Assembly (NCBI GenBank): GCA_947359465.1
Contig: OX375875.1
Coordinates: 17,544,458-17,608,457 of the forward strand
Direction of reading: 5' to 3'
Source of the DNA: Metellina segmentata
Taxonomy: Eukaryota; Arthropoda; Arachnida; Araneae; Tetragnathidae
DNA: 64,000 nucleotides
Each line of letters starts with the position of its first letter. Position 1 is the stretch's first letter. The notes under the pieces were generated by a model. It had not been told where the DNA came from. It saw nothing but the letters and a program-made list of their open reading frames with translations, and searched no databases. Made by a program: the position numbers and the translations under genes. This document shows, one piece after another, positions 19,419 through 31,362 of this stretch.

Positions 19419-20330
19419 CCTCAGACCACCGCGGATCATCTCTCTCTCTCTACTCTCTCCACGCATATGTGTACATATATAGATAGATATAGAGGACGCT
19501 CTATATGTGAATATTACATACCCACATATATATGAAACACACCTCATTTCGTGCTGCAATCGCTCGTTCTGCGTCCTCCCACCGAGACTCATGGGGCGGA
19601 GAAGACGAGCGACACGCCCGGTGGATCTGTTTCTGTTATTATTCTTATCCGTTACTCGACTGTGAGGACATCTCTCTCCAATCTTGGTGAACTGAGATCT
19701 GCTGCTCAAATGGTGTTGCGACAGTCGCGGTGTACAGACGCTCCTCAAGCGCGTGATGTACGATCTTCTCGCGGTGTCGAATGACACTTCTCAAAGTACG
19801 TCTGTCTTTCCACGCGTTAATCATTGGTGTGTGTGTGTAAGTGTGTGCAGAAAACTTTCTGCAAAAAATCCAACCTGGGAACTTTAGTGGTCGAGAATAC
19901 TCGGGCCGTGACAGGTCCAATCGTTCTCAGTTCTTCAACTTAGCAAGTCCAGGTTCTCCGTTCTGGGACATTCCGACGAAAAGACGTGTGCGATATTCAT
20001 ACATTCCACTCGTCCTGGATCAACTCGACCAAAAAAGAAAACGCCGTTGTTGTTGTTGGACGCGGTTTCGGCGATGACGTCATAGATTGGAGGCGGACTC
20101 TCGAGTCGAACCAATGGCAGATGTGCCGTTCCTCCTCGTAGTTTGCGGAACGTTTGAGTATGTTCTTTCAAAATGGCGAACAGAAAAATGTTCTCTGTTT
20201 CTGTAGAAGGAAGTTTATCACATTGTTGTGAATCTTCAAAAAAAACAAAAGGAAAAAAAAGTACCCGAGAAAAGCTCGTACAAATTCTTAGACCATAAAC
20301 TCGGTGAATGGTTTTTAAATAAGTATGTTT
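19419..20330 (+). other. probable 3' untranslated region of the RGS gene
   Basis: CpG-rich single-copy-looking sequence directly after the stop codon, with short (TC) and (TA/GA) microsatellites at 19440-19500 and GTGTGTGTGTAAGTGTGTG at about 19830. No clear AATAAA is seen until the AT-rich DNA after 20950, so the true 3' end is unknown. Open stretches here on both strands are by-products of GC content and show no domain. Confidence 0.55.
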
Positions 20331-21160
20331 GCAATAATGTATGACACGTAAACCACACCACAGCATTTGCTACATTCAAAGTCCAGGGTAAATAGTATAT
20401 ATAATATATTCTTCAAGCTCAGACCGGTATTCGCTCTCTCGCGCTATGGTGAATGAAACGGATTACAAAATCCAGCTGATGTCGATGAAGATACAAAGGT
20501 TCCATTTTGCAATACAAAGGTGGAGGTGCACGTTCCAAAGAAGCTCTTATTTTATAACACTTCTCACTGCTGCGAACGCCTTTGTTATGTAGCAGTCGGC
20601 TCACTTGCCTTAAGGTAATCCGGATAATCAGATTATCCAAAAATCTAGTTTGAGATAGTTTAAATTTTTGATTAAGGAGAGTTTATAAAATGTAAAAAAA
20701 TGACCTTGGCTTTTCTTTGAAATTCGGAAAGTGTTTTACTTTTATAAAATATTCTAAACGCTCCATCTGGTTCCTTTTAAACATCCTTTAATGGCTGATT
20801 TCTCACAAGTGACATTTTTGCCACATAATTTATCTATGCAAGAAAAAGCTATCGCTGGTTATCAGTTATTACACCTAATACTATACTCTAACTAAATGTA
20901 TTCACGTTAAATCACTCGGTTGTGTTCCGGCATAGCCTATTGGAATTTTATGAACACTTTTTTTTTTAATAAATCAAAAGTACTAGATCGGGTGTTATTA
21001 TTGGATTGATGCGAAAATTCATCCCGTTTTTTGACAAAAATTGGAAGAAAAATTATTTTATTTACTGAAAATTACATTGAATCTATATAGTATGTGCCAT
21101 TCTGTTCAATGACCTTTCTCTATCACTCCGGAAGCTGTATCATCCCGAGCTAATAAAAGT
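20331..21160. other. no gene recognised
   Basis: AT-rich. AATCCGGATAATCAGATTAT near 20620 may be a decayed pogo-type end. Nothing else is seen. Confidence 0.4.
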
Positions 21161-21605
21161 TCCGAGGTTTCTGGCTATAGAAGTGATCCAGGTGACGAAA
21201 CTTTTTGAGCCCCTTCGTCACGAGGAATCTTCAATGGCCACCCTCACCAACACAACACACATCTTCTTTTATGTCTGCGAAGCACTCTTGCCATTTCCCA
21301 CGTTATAGAAGCTCCAAGGTTTCTGGCTATAGAAGCTATCTAGGTGACGAAACTTTATGAGCCCCTTCGTCACGAGGAATCGTCAATGGCCACCCTCACC
21401 AACACAACACACATCTTCTTTTATGTCTGCGAAGCACTCTTGCCATTTCCTGCGTTCCTAGAAGCTACAAGGTTTCTGGCTATAGAAGTTATCTAGGTGA
21501 CGAAACTTTCTGAGCCCCTTCGTCACGAGGAATCTTCAATGGCCACCCTCACCCTTCACAACACACATCTTCTTTGTGCTTGCGAAGCATTCTTGCCATT
21601 TTGGA
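21160..21605 (+). repeat. 152-bp tandem triplication with hairpin
   Basis: Three copies with a period of 152-153 bp (CTGGCTATAG starts at 21171, 21323 and 21476). Each copy contains GGTGACGAAACTTT..GAGC followed by CCTTCGTCACGAGGAATC, so GTGACGAA and TTCGTCAC form an 8-bp stem with a 14-base loop. Copies differ by scattered substitutions. The last copy has a small change in the ACCAACACAACAC word. Confidence 0.92.
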
Positions 21606-22570
21606 AATCAAAAAGCATACTATGTCGACAATGCTACTTATTTTCTTCCATTTCTGGATGTTAAACGAAATTTTAAAAACACAACCCAATAACACAATTT
21701 TCCCCCCAAGTATTTGTTGAAATTCCTTCTTACGAACATCAAATCTTTACTCGCTTGACTAGATGGCATTCCGGTTTTGAGATGCAATGCCATCTTGCGC
21801 CATAAACGGGATCGAACTTTTGCATCCACCCAACTTGCAAAATGGACATTGGCCCTTTTCTACAATGGTCCAGATATAGCGCTTGTGGTAATCATGTAAA
21901 ACGTTACATCAAGTATTGCTCATTTTAGCATGTGAGCCAATAGGGATGGAGCCTAGGGTTACTTTCAGGCAAGAGGGCACCTGCAAGTGGATGGAAAAGT
22001 GACCCTCCTTTCAAAAGCCACAGATCCATCAATGAAATGTGCAACCTTTTCGATGTTGTCCGACTGTACCACAAGGGAGCGTCTTTACAGCCAAGAGATA
22101 TGGCACTGGTTGTGCGGAACCTTCGTGCTACGTGTTGGACCAAAGTACGCGCTCTAGTCATCTGGTTTTTTTTATGCACTGGTGTTGGTGCACTGGCTTC
22201 AATCATCGATGCTCATCACTAGACCTTCGTCGGTTCACTTCTTGTCTCCGAAAGTGCTGGCGTGCCCTTTTTCTCGAGGTAAACGTACATCTGTAACTAA
22301 CATGTGTGGAATCGGTTGAGGAGTAGAAATGTTGAAGGCTGGTAAGTGCCGAATCTTCTCGGTATGGGTATAAGTGTTGGGCAGAAATTAGAGCTGTATA
22401 ACACTGAAATGAAATTTCTTTTCGTCTAAGTTGAATCGGATTATTCTGTGTGCACATTTTTTTGCCATTAATGTGGATAAATGATAATCAATCATTGCTC
22501 ACAATAATAACACAAACTGAATTTTGATTAATTTTCTAAGTAAACATATCGTTGTCTTGCAAGTGGAACG
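21606..22570. other. no gene recognised
   Basis: Mixed-composition DNA. Open stretches on both strands at 21925-22460 have no recognisable domain and overlap each other. Not called. Confidence 0.4.
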
Positions 22571-22577
22571 CGACCCT

Positions 22578-22676
22578 GGTGGTGTTGTCCTCGGATCCTT
22601 TCCTTCAGGGGTCGATTCCGGACCGTCGCCAATATCCCGCTGCATTGCTCTAGTGTGACGTTAATTAAAAATACCA
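22578..22676 (+). mobile_element. SINE 3' fragment
   Basis: GGTGTTGTCCTCGGATCC, then TTCCGGACCGTCGCCAATA, then GTGTGACGTTAATTAAAAAT: the 3' part of a SINE-B-like copy without a head. Confidence 0.8.
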
Positions 22677-22794
22677 TGAGCAACAAACCAAACCTACCTT
22701 CACATGTTTCAATTTAATAATTCAACACTCCAGTGCGAGGTTAGTTCAAATACATCCCTACCTACATGTGGAACGCACTGTCATAAGACATTGT

Positions 22795-22980
22795 TCTGAG
22801 ATGAAACGATTGTCCTCTGACCGTGGTTCAAAACTACGAGGCGATGTCCTCGGATCCTTCCCTTCGGGGGTTGATCCCGGACCGTTTCCCATAGCTCGCT
22901 GTGTTGCTCCGGTGCGACGTTAACCTTAGAAAACACGAAGAGAGAAAAATTCTTCTCTCTCTCTCTCTCTCTCTCTCTGT
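22795..22980 (+). mobile_element. SINE 3' fragment followed by (TC)n
   Basis: Body from CTCTGACCGTGGTTCAAAAC to GGTGCGACGTTAACCTTAG, then a pure (TC) run of about 30 bases at 22949-22978. Confidence 0.8.
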
Positions 22981-24699
22981 GTTTCTCGAGCAGAAACCCA
23001 ACCTTCATGCAAAGGATAAAAATGACTTAGTGGACCAATCTTAAGATCAGCCCATTGTGGTCTAAGGAGGTTAAATTACCTCATATCTTTAAAAATGTGA
23101 CTTGTGTTTCTCTTGTAAGTCGACGATATGCAACAATGCTTATTAAAAAATGGTCGAACGATAAGCTAAGAAATAGTTAAACGTATCAGGGATATTATAG
23201 TTACTGCTTAAGATTTATTTTCCATAAGGCTGGGGATCTCTGTAGTCTTCCTTGCACTGCCCTGACGAACACAATTTATTTTCATCCTCAGCCAGTTCGA
23301 TGCTTGTGATCGGATCTAAATGTTTCCATCATCCATTGAGCCTAAAATAAAATGTTATGTCACTTCCAGAGGTTTACTACCGAATTCCAGCTCCTGGAAT
23401 TAACAGCTCTTCTTCGAAAACAGGTATTGCCTTATGCACTTAGATCTCACTTACCACTTCGACTCCTCAATTGTACATAATCATTTCGATTACTTTTGAA
23501 ATCATGTCAGATTACGCACTAAAATTTTAATTCTAAAACACTGTTGTATATAAGACATTGTTCTCTTTTGTAAGACCATGTATTATTATTGCCAAATTTT
23601 TTATCGCTTATGAGAATTTGAGTGCACATCTTCGAGTAAAACTGTATTTTCTCTTGTTTAGAATTTTAAGCAGACCTTGGATTTTAAAGTGGCAAAATTA
23701 GATATCAGTACTTAAATATTTTACTTATTTTTAAAACTTGGTTGTATTTATTTTATACGTATAACTAGAAGGCGTTCCTGGGGGGTGCAGGCAGTCTAAG
23801 AACATGCTTTGAAAAGTTGTCTTTCACTGCAATATTTAATGCTCCAAATGCATTGTCCTTGTTAAAAACTCGCGGATATCTCAAATGAAATTTAAGATAA
23901 CCCCCAAGTACTCAGATTCGTCAATATAATTCGTTAGCATTGATAGCTGGGAAAATCGGGGTTGGATTACAAAACGATCTTAGGATTAGCTTTATACAAC
24001 CTTATAAGCAAACTCCATCTGCTGTTGGGTTTCTTTACCGTAAAGCCAATACAATACAACACAAATAATTTTTGCTCAGCTAAAAAGGAGTCCATTAGGC
24101 ACCCAATCTTGGCAACTCTATTTGATGATCCAAAAGCTGTTAGACCATGATGGTTAGTCTTTTACAGCATGTAAAACGAGGTTCGAATCGTAGGCAATGC
24201 CCAAGAACGAAATGCTACTTACACAACGCTGGCCTCAGTAGGAAGCATGGGGTAATAGATAGGACTCTGTTGACGGTACCCATTGTGTATGCAAACACCT
24301 TTAAACTTTAAACTACGGCCGGTACAGCAGTTGTACCATGTACGCCCCAAGAAAGAATTCGGACAACTGCCAGACATCAGTTGTACGTTGAAAGTTATAA
24401 AAATTGAGCTTGCTATATCTAAAGCGTAGTCACGAGGTTAACAAACCATGGTAAGACACCATTCGAGACTGAAGGATCTGGCATCAACTGTCCCTGGTTT
24501 GTGGTAAAATTTAAGGACCGCTTGATTAGAAAGTGAAGTCTTACTCAGATAGACGTTAAAAAACCCTTCAGTTTTGTTTCAGGTTTTATCGAGTTTTATT
24601 TCTTATACGACCTATTCTTTTTCGAAATTTTGTTTTTTTGTATTAGTGGTTGCGTGGCTACTGGAATTTCTTGGACGTTACTTCACTGGTATCATTATC
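22981..24699. other. no gene recognised
   Basis: AT-rich intergenic-looking DNA. No repeat family or domain seen. Confidence 0.4.
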
Positions 24700-24916
24700 T
24701 TAACCCTCGCAGTGATTGTCTCGACACGGTAACTCGCCTTTAACATAACTGACCTGATCTCGTCAGTAAAAGAAAACTGACCTGATCTTCACCAAGTCGT
24801 CATCAAAAAATCGTCAAGATCTTGATCACTATCGGAAAACTTTAAGGTCTCATCAACAGCAAAACTGGTCGATCATGATGGACGTGATATTGCGTCGAAA
24901 CCACTTGCAGGGTTAA
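24700..24916. mobile_element. TTAA-flanked palindromic MITE
   Basis: TTAA at 24700-24703 and 24913-24916. The ends TTAACCCTCGCAGTGATTGT and AAACCACTTGCAGGGTTAA are imperfect inverted repeats. The interior is GATCTTGAT- and GATCTCGTC-rich; the central palindrome is eroded. Confidence 0.82.
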
Positions 24917-26380
24917 CATTAAAAATACTTTAAAATATGCAGTAAATGACGCGGTTTTTAGAACAAATAAATAAAAATAAGTATAATTCAGAATAAGTTA
25001 AAGTTACCCAAAATGTTAAGTAATACCCCCCAGACTCATAGCTATCATTTGTCAACACATGAGTAGTAATGTAAAAAATTTCATCATAGGGCACATTTTT
25101 TTTTTTATTTGTGAGTGTGGCCGCCCCTACTTTATTCATGACTAAAGGCGGCCCCAGCACACCACCCAGGAACAGCCCTGCTCATAACAAAAGCCTTTTT
25201 TCGAATCGATCAAAATGTAATGTCTGAACACATGTTTTCGTTTAGTATTCATATTTATTTATAGTTAATTATTCAGCTCTGCCATTTTATGCAAAAGGAA
25301 TTCCGAGATGTCTATGTTGGTTATTGAAATGTGACTTGAAATCAAAAGTTATCGATGTATTTCCACCCACACCATAGAAAAAGAACGATGCCTATCTTAT
25401 GCAATCAATGAAGTTTAAGTTTCACCAAGTGTATGTATTCCAAAGTTTATTCTCTGAAGTATCAAATAGACCCCATCTCCACATGAAAAATGTATTTAAA
25501 ATGTGTACATGTGTAAATTGATGCGTTGTAATGGAAGTGCTTTTAAAAAAGATTAGAATTTATTAGATACTGAAAAATATGCTTTGTTTATGGAAAACCA
25601 AGTTAGTCTTACTTTTATCACATCTTTATATGTTCTGCTCAAATATTTTAAATTTGAACATGCTATTCAAATTAACTTTATTCTGTTTGGGAATTAAGAA
25701 ATTGCGTTTTAATAATATGAAGTGGCTTTAACCCTTCCATATTAAATGAAGTACTTCGTTAACCTTATTTACTACGGTTACTTAGTACTATAAACACTAT
25801 AACTACATAAAGTATAAAAGAAGATGAGATCTATCTTTATAGTTTGTTATTGAATTGACTTGTCAAATGCACCACGAAATTGTTCAAAAGAAAATGTGTT
25901 TCTGATAAAACACGTTTTAAAAATCCGAAAACGAAGATCTTCCAAAGGTTCAAAAATAGTGTACTAGATTTAATATCTACATTTATTTCTGTCCATAAAT
26001 TGTTCTTTGAAACATAAAATTATTCAATTCTCTAAGGGTGTTTTCCTTTTTGAATCTAATTTTTGTTGAGGAAAATGTCGGTTTTTTAAAACTTTTTTTT
26101 ATTTGAAAAGAATATGAAGTTAAAGTCAATTAAGATGCATTGGAATAAAAAGAATTATTTGAAATATATATATAAAAAATTTAATTATTTTGCTTTTTTC
26201 AATCTTATTTCGAATTTTAAGTATTCTCAAACCCATCCAGGTTTCTGCTCTGAGTCTACTCATTCGGGTTCTTTAATCCGCATGGTGGATTTTTGAGCTT
26301 GTATTGTGCACGAGGCAGCTTCCGGGGAGATTTCCGATTGTTGAAGGCAAGTCGCACATTACTTCAACATCAGTCCTGTG
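24917..26380. other. AT-rich DNA, nothing recognised
   Basis: Strongly AT-rich, with no exon, domain or repeat family that I can name. Confidence 0.45.
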
Positions 26381-26384
26381 ACAC

Positions 26385-26578
26385 TAAATAGGCTGAAATG
26401 CGCATGCGTACCGACATATTCTGGGTACAGAAACGAAGAACGCATGCGCATGTCGTGTGTTTTGTTTATGCTGCTCCAGTGTGCGGCTTGGCTTAGAGAA
26501 ATCAATGTTAAAGACGATTTGGGGTACAAAACATATTCCTATCTGTACCATGGCAGAGCAATACCCTGTGATTAAGCG
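26385..26578 (+). promoter_or_regulatory. possible promoter with two NRF1-like sites and Kozak ATG
   Basis: ATGCGCATGCG at about 26399 and GCATGCGCATG at about 26442 resemble NRF1 palindromes. About 100 bp downstream is TACCATGGCAGAGCAATAC, an ATG in strong Kozak context, with a 15-codon frame that then stops without an obvious donor. Two 22-nt arms around the NRF1-like words may instead mean that this is part of a MITE. Weak. Confidence 0.25.
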
Positions 26579-27249
26579 CCACAAAATCTATATTTAAGGA
26601 TGGACTGGCTCCTAAAATTTACAGAGAAAAATTTTCACCGGTCCAAAATTTACACACTTTTTTCACTGACGTTTCCTTATTTTTTGTTAACTTTATAGTC
26701 TTTTTTAATCGTTAATCAGTACCTTCAATATATATTTATGTCAAACTTTAATTAATTTATTCTTCACGATTTGTAAAAATTTTAATTTTTTATTTACATT
26801 TCACTGGACAGAACTAATATATAACAACTTGTAGAAGAGCCAGACCATCTACAATATTTTTTGTTGATTGGAAGATGTAATAGAGTTGGAGATTTTAAAG
26901 TAACATATCCTTGCCTTGTTATATTTTCAAAAACTAGTGTATATTTGCCATTTCTGAAGCCATTCCAGGTCGGGCAGATTTAAAGGTATTTTTAGTGACT
27001 GGAAAAATAATTACACTTTATAGATTTTTGCGTCTGTCTTCAGGTGGTGATAGTTTCTCGAACTAACCAATAGTTGTTCTTTAATTACAATGGAGCAATT
27101 GGTAGACCAAAAGTAAGCCCGTTTACGCGATAGTTTTATTGTTTGATCTTAAATTTTGTAAATCTTCTCGCAGTCTTGGCACCCAAATATATCGAACATC
27201 AGTTCGTCACTAGATGTGTTTTCTAGATCCATGTTTCAAACGTGGTGCA

Positions 27250-27372
27250 GTCCAGGCTGGCATCTGACCGTGATTCAAAATTACTAGGCGTTGTCCTCGG
27301 ATCTTTATTTTTGGGATGGATCGCGTCGATGGAGCCAATGGATGTTCATCGTGTTGCTCCAGTGAGACGTTT
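27250..27372 (+). mobile_element. SINE 3' fragment
   Basis: CATCTGACCGTGATTCAAAA, TTGTCCTCGGATCTTTATTT and GTTGCTCCAGTGAGACGTT identify the SINE body. The head is missing. Confidence 0.75.
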
Positions 27373-29035
27373 TTTAACTTCCTAACCTGAATCCAAGGTT
27401 GTAGGATTGTTGTGGATGATCCTTTTGTGTGTCGAAGCTACGTCTAATCAAATTAATTCTAACTGTAACCACTATTCTAAAACGCTCTGTCAGACAAGCA
27501 CACACAAAATTGACCGCCGCTTCCGGTATCAACAGGAAGTGCGTCAAAAGCCATTGCGCTCTCTATTGCTTAGCTTTACAGGTCTCTCATTGGAAACCAT
27601 TCTGCACATGCGCAGTTTTAGCAGGGTAATAACAAACGTCTGCTTACAAACCATCTTTTTCTTGCAGTTAACAGGACTTGAGCAGATGTATAACTATTGT
27701 TGGAGCCTTCGTGCTTTTTAACTCATTAGAATTTGTTACTTCGGCTGGATTATTTTAACCCGTGTTGCTTCGGTTTGCGAACGCGCCTAGATAGCTGTAA
27801 CCAATCACATATGGACAAATGCAACCAACCTTTGTATGGACAAAACCAGTTGTACTATTTACAAATATAAAAAAATATATACATTGTTGCTGTTTGAAGA
27901 AATCCACTGCCATTATTATTGAACAGATTTGTATAATCCGTTTCCTGTAAATATGAGTTTGATGTTGGTTACACCCGCAATCACTTGAGGAAGTATTTGT
28001 TTTAACAGACACGACAAATATTGGTGGGATAATAATGACAATAATTGAGATTTAAAAAAATTAAAGCTTTTTTTTTACACTTCTTAAAGAAATATATGTA
28101 GATTCGTGGAAAAAAATAATCATACAAATTAATCTAGGGTTTTTACGCATAAGTTCATTCACCGAAAACAATGCAACTCAAACATTTCCCCCATAATTGA
28201 TATTTCAGGTATAATCCTATTCTCAATCATCCAATTTTAAAATTAAATTTTCATAAAAACTGAAATGTAAAATTATTAGTGTATTTTTAACGCTTAATTG
28301 AAACGAAATGAATTTTTTGGAAAATGTGCGAGAGGATATAACGCATCCACTGTAGGATTCAGACCTCAATGAAATCGGTTTTTCAAAGGATATTACACAA
28401 ATGAAATTTATTTCACAAATATTTTGCAAACCACTAAAGTCCATTATTTATTAGGTGAGATTTTTACTTGCGTTGGTCTGTCTTGTGTTGGGCGAAGCTT
28501 GGGCAAATATCGGCCATAAAACCTCAAACCAACCAACCTTACATTTTAGCACGCCAGTTTGTAAACTCCCGAGTGTTTGGAAAAGAAACTTTCCAATATA
28601 ATCGGTTAATTTTTTATTGAAAAGATCGGCTGAGATTTGATCGATCCTCGCTTCATTTCATTATTTTTTAAACACCTCATTTCAAGCAAAAAACAAACGA
28701 AACGAAAAATATGTACCATAGCATCTTTACGAAATCATAAAATACTAATGAAGGTTAGAATTGACTCGCATTTCAGCACCTTGTACATTTCTTACAAAAT
28801 AATAGCTACTGAAAGATATCTTTTCCTAAAAAGAATGGACTCAAAGTCTCGTTAAACGTTTTATACTTCCCACGTTATCAAAAATGGCTTCATTGACCAT
28901 GTGATAGCTAAAATTTTACAAAAAAAAAAGATATTTATACATACTGTAATTAAACCGTCTCGTCATGTTTAGAATTGCTAGAGGATGAAATACCGAAGTA
29001 TATTTTAACACACACAAATAATTACAAATATATAT
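27373..29035. other. no gene recognised
   Basis: AT-rich. An ETS-like CTTCCGG and a CACATGCGCAG word occur at 27518 and 27605. No coding evidence. Confidence 0.4.
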
Positions 29036-29039
29036 ATAT

Positions 29040-29470
29040 ACATATTTAGCATTTACGGAGCATGCGCATTGCGAACTCGCGTGGAACGGAATCACAACGC
29101 TAACCTCTGTATAGCAACGCGGAGTATTTCGGAGTTGCAGCAAAGTAAAAAAAAAACGCAACACTCTTCTTCGAAAGGACAAAGACAGTCCGGCTACGGA
29201 AATATGCTCTCTCGGTGGTGTGCAGTGCGGCTCTGGTGAGAAGGCAGATGTCCGAGTCCAGTTCTCGAACGACACAATGCTCGTTATACGCTAAAACGAG
29301 TACGGCGATCGCCAAGGAGGAGTCTCTTCGCCAAATCGTGCTGCACTCGAAGCCGGAATTCACGCTGTGCGAGGCTTGCGTTTCAACTTATCACCTAATG
29401 TAATAAATAGACTCGTCTAAAAAACCACGAGACTCGAGTGCCGACTCGCACCGGAGCCGGACTGTAACCC
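29040..29470. other. CpG-rich island of unknown role
   Basis: Clear rise in CpG in AT-rich surroundings (GAACTCGCGTGGAACGGAAT, ACGGCGATCGCCAAGG, GAGTGCCGACTCGCACCGG). GCATGCGCATTGCG at 29060 is NRF1-like. Open stretches on both strands are short, overlap, and have no domain. It could be a promoter, a first exon of an unseen gene or an old GC-rich repeat. Confidence 0.35.
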
Positions 29471-30765
29471 GCTTTTCTCGACTTTTCCCCCTTTTAATTG
29501 TCTTTGCAATGCGAAACAGAAATTCGTTAGATAACTTTGCAAAGACGTTAGTTCTCTGATCAGTTTCAATGTTGTGTTCTTCCGATGTAACACAAGACTT
29601 GATTCGTTCCCTTCTCTGCTGTTGTAGTACATACTTAATGTTTGAGATATATATATTACCTATACACTGTTCGTCGGCGAACATCTTGCGTTTCGTGTAT
29701 AACGTTAGATCGTATTCACTATTCTAATCTAAACATCATTTTTCTGTCTTTTACGAACGAACTCTCAGAATCGCGACCAGAGGTTGTTTTACAGATTCTG
29801 TCGTTTCATTTCGCATATTCAGGAAAACGGGAGCTCGATCTCTGTTGTCCAGATGCAAGGGCGCACCCAAGATACTAATTCGGAGAGGTGTCGACTTATT
29901 TTGTGTTGTTTTGAATCGATTAAAGCCATCCTCGTTCATACTTTCTCTACGGCATGCACATCAAATAGGCCTAGTGCGGGTCGATGAGAAGGCATATGGC
30001 CTTGGGCTTGTCCACTTCACAAAAAGGGCAGTGCACTCGCCAGGAAGATGGTTGTTCTATGCATAATCACGTATGGCAATTTACATAGGTTAGAGAAGAG
30101 CAAAACTTATTTTTACGGTTAACAGTGCTAATGATGGTAGGTATTTGCGATAGCAGTTACTGCTAACATTGACAGTCAAAAATTAACACGGTAACTAATT
30201 TATCTGGTGATAACTGATTAAATTCAGGAATTATTGACAGGTTTAACTGCTATCGCAATAAAATTTGTCGATAATTGTAACTATTATATTTTCAATAACA
30301 TTTTGTTTGTGATTTTAACAACTAACGGAATAACAGCCATGGGGTGATTATTTTTTCGCCGACTCGTAATCACTGCTATCGTTATATGAAAGGAACAATA
30401 AACTTGTAGCCAGAATTCGCAATAAAGACGCCAATTGGGGTTCCCACAACAGACGTCTTTTCGCATTAAACCTGTTACTTGTTCGACTCGTTCTTTTACC
30501 GTCACTTTTATTGCAGCTTGCCATATACGAACTATAACCCACCCACGTGGTCTTTGAAACGTTGTTTGGAAGTGTCTTGCTGAGCAAATCGTACGTAAAC
30601 AATGCGTTCCCACGATTGGCGTCTATAGAGTGGTTTCTGGCTTCAACTTTATCAGTCGATGCCGGAAACCATAGCAACGATTGCAGGGTTGGCGAAGCAA
30701 ATAATCACATGGCGATCGCCACGCATGATTTTGAGGATGGCAGCCCTTTTCGCTGCGAGCTTAAG
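29471..30765. other. no gene recognised
   Basis: Mixed-composition DNA. Nothing identified on either strand. Confidence 0.4.
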
Positions 30766-31194
30766 GCCCTGTTCACATGAGGCGTTTTCGAGGTCAGCTT
30801 TCCGTAAGCATTGTTATGTTTTTTTATTCCTCTAATTCAAGTTACCATTCTTGCGGTCGTCGAAGATAGAGTGAAAATTTCAACGGATTTCAAATCGGCG
30901 TAAAATTCTACACCAGATCTATACCAAAAACAGATTTATTATTTAATTATTTACCATTTTATTATTTAACTATTTATTAAATAATTAATTATTCATTTGA
31001 ATAAAATCACATTTAAGGTATCGATCTAGTGTAAAATCTTCCGCGGATTTTGAATCCGTTGAAACTTTCACTCTGTCTTCAACGATGGCAAGGATAGAAA
31101 CTTGAATTAGAGGAATAAAAAAAAACATAATTTATTGCTTACTGAAAGCTGACCTCGAAAACGCGCGTTAGAAAACGCCTCGTGTGAACAGGGC
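30766..31194. mobile_element. fold-back MITE
   Basis: Ends GCCCTGTTCACATGAGGCGT and, inverted, GCCCTGTTCACACGAGGCGT. The complementarity runs on for roughly 160-170 bp in each arm (GAGGTCAGCTTTC near 30792 with GAAAGCTGACCTC near 31145; AGAGTGAAAATTTCAACGGA near 30869 with TCCGTTGAAACTTTCACTCT near 31057). Only about 90 AT-rich bases separate the arms. It directly abuts the TTAA MITE at 31195. Confidence 0.85.
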
Positions 31195-31362
31195 TCAACC
31201 CTCCTGGTGGTTGCCTCGACCTAGTATCTCGTCATTAGATACAGATCTTGATCTCGACATCAAAAAATCGACACTTCCTTGATGGCGAGATACCTGGTCA
31301 TTAGCAAAGATGGTCAGATCTGGATAGACGAGATATCTTGTCGAAACCATCTAGAGGGTTAA
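31195..31362. mobile_element. TTAA-flanked palindromic MITE
   Basis: Ends CAACCCTCCTGGTGGTTGCC and TCGAAACCATCTAGAGGGTT. The right TTAA is at 31359-31362; the left site reads TCAA. It is a compact 168-bp copy and the clearest example of the terminal inverted repeat. Confidence 0.85.

Noticed and set aside
19185..19787. 200-codon open frame on the - strand
   Set aside because: It is antisense to the last RGS coding exon and 3' UTR, with no domain; the + strand exon explains the composition.
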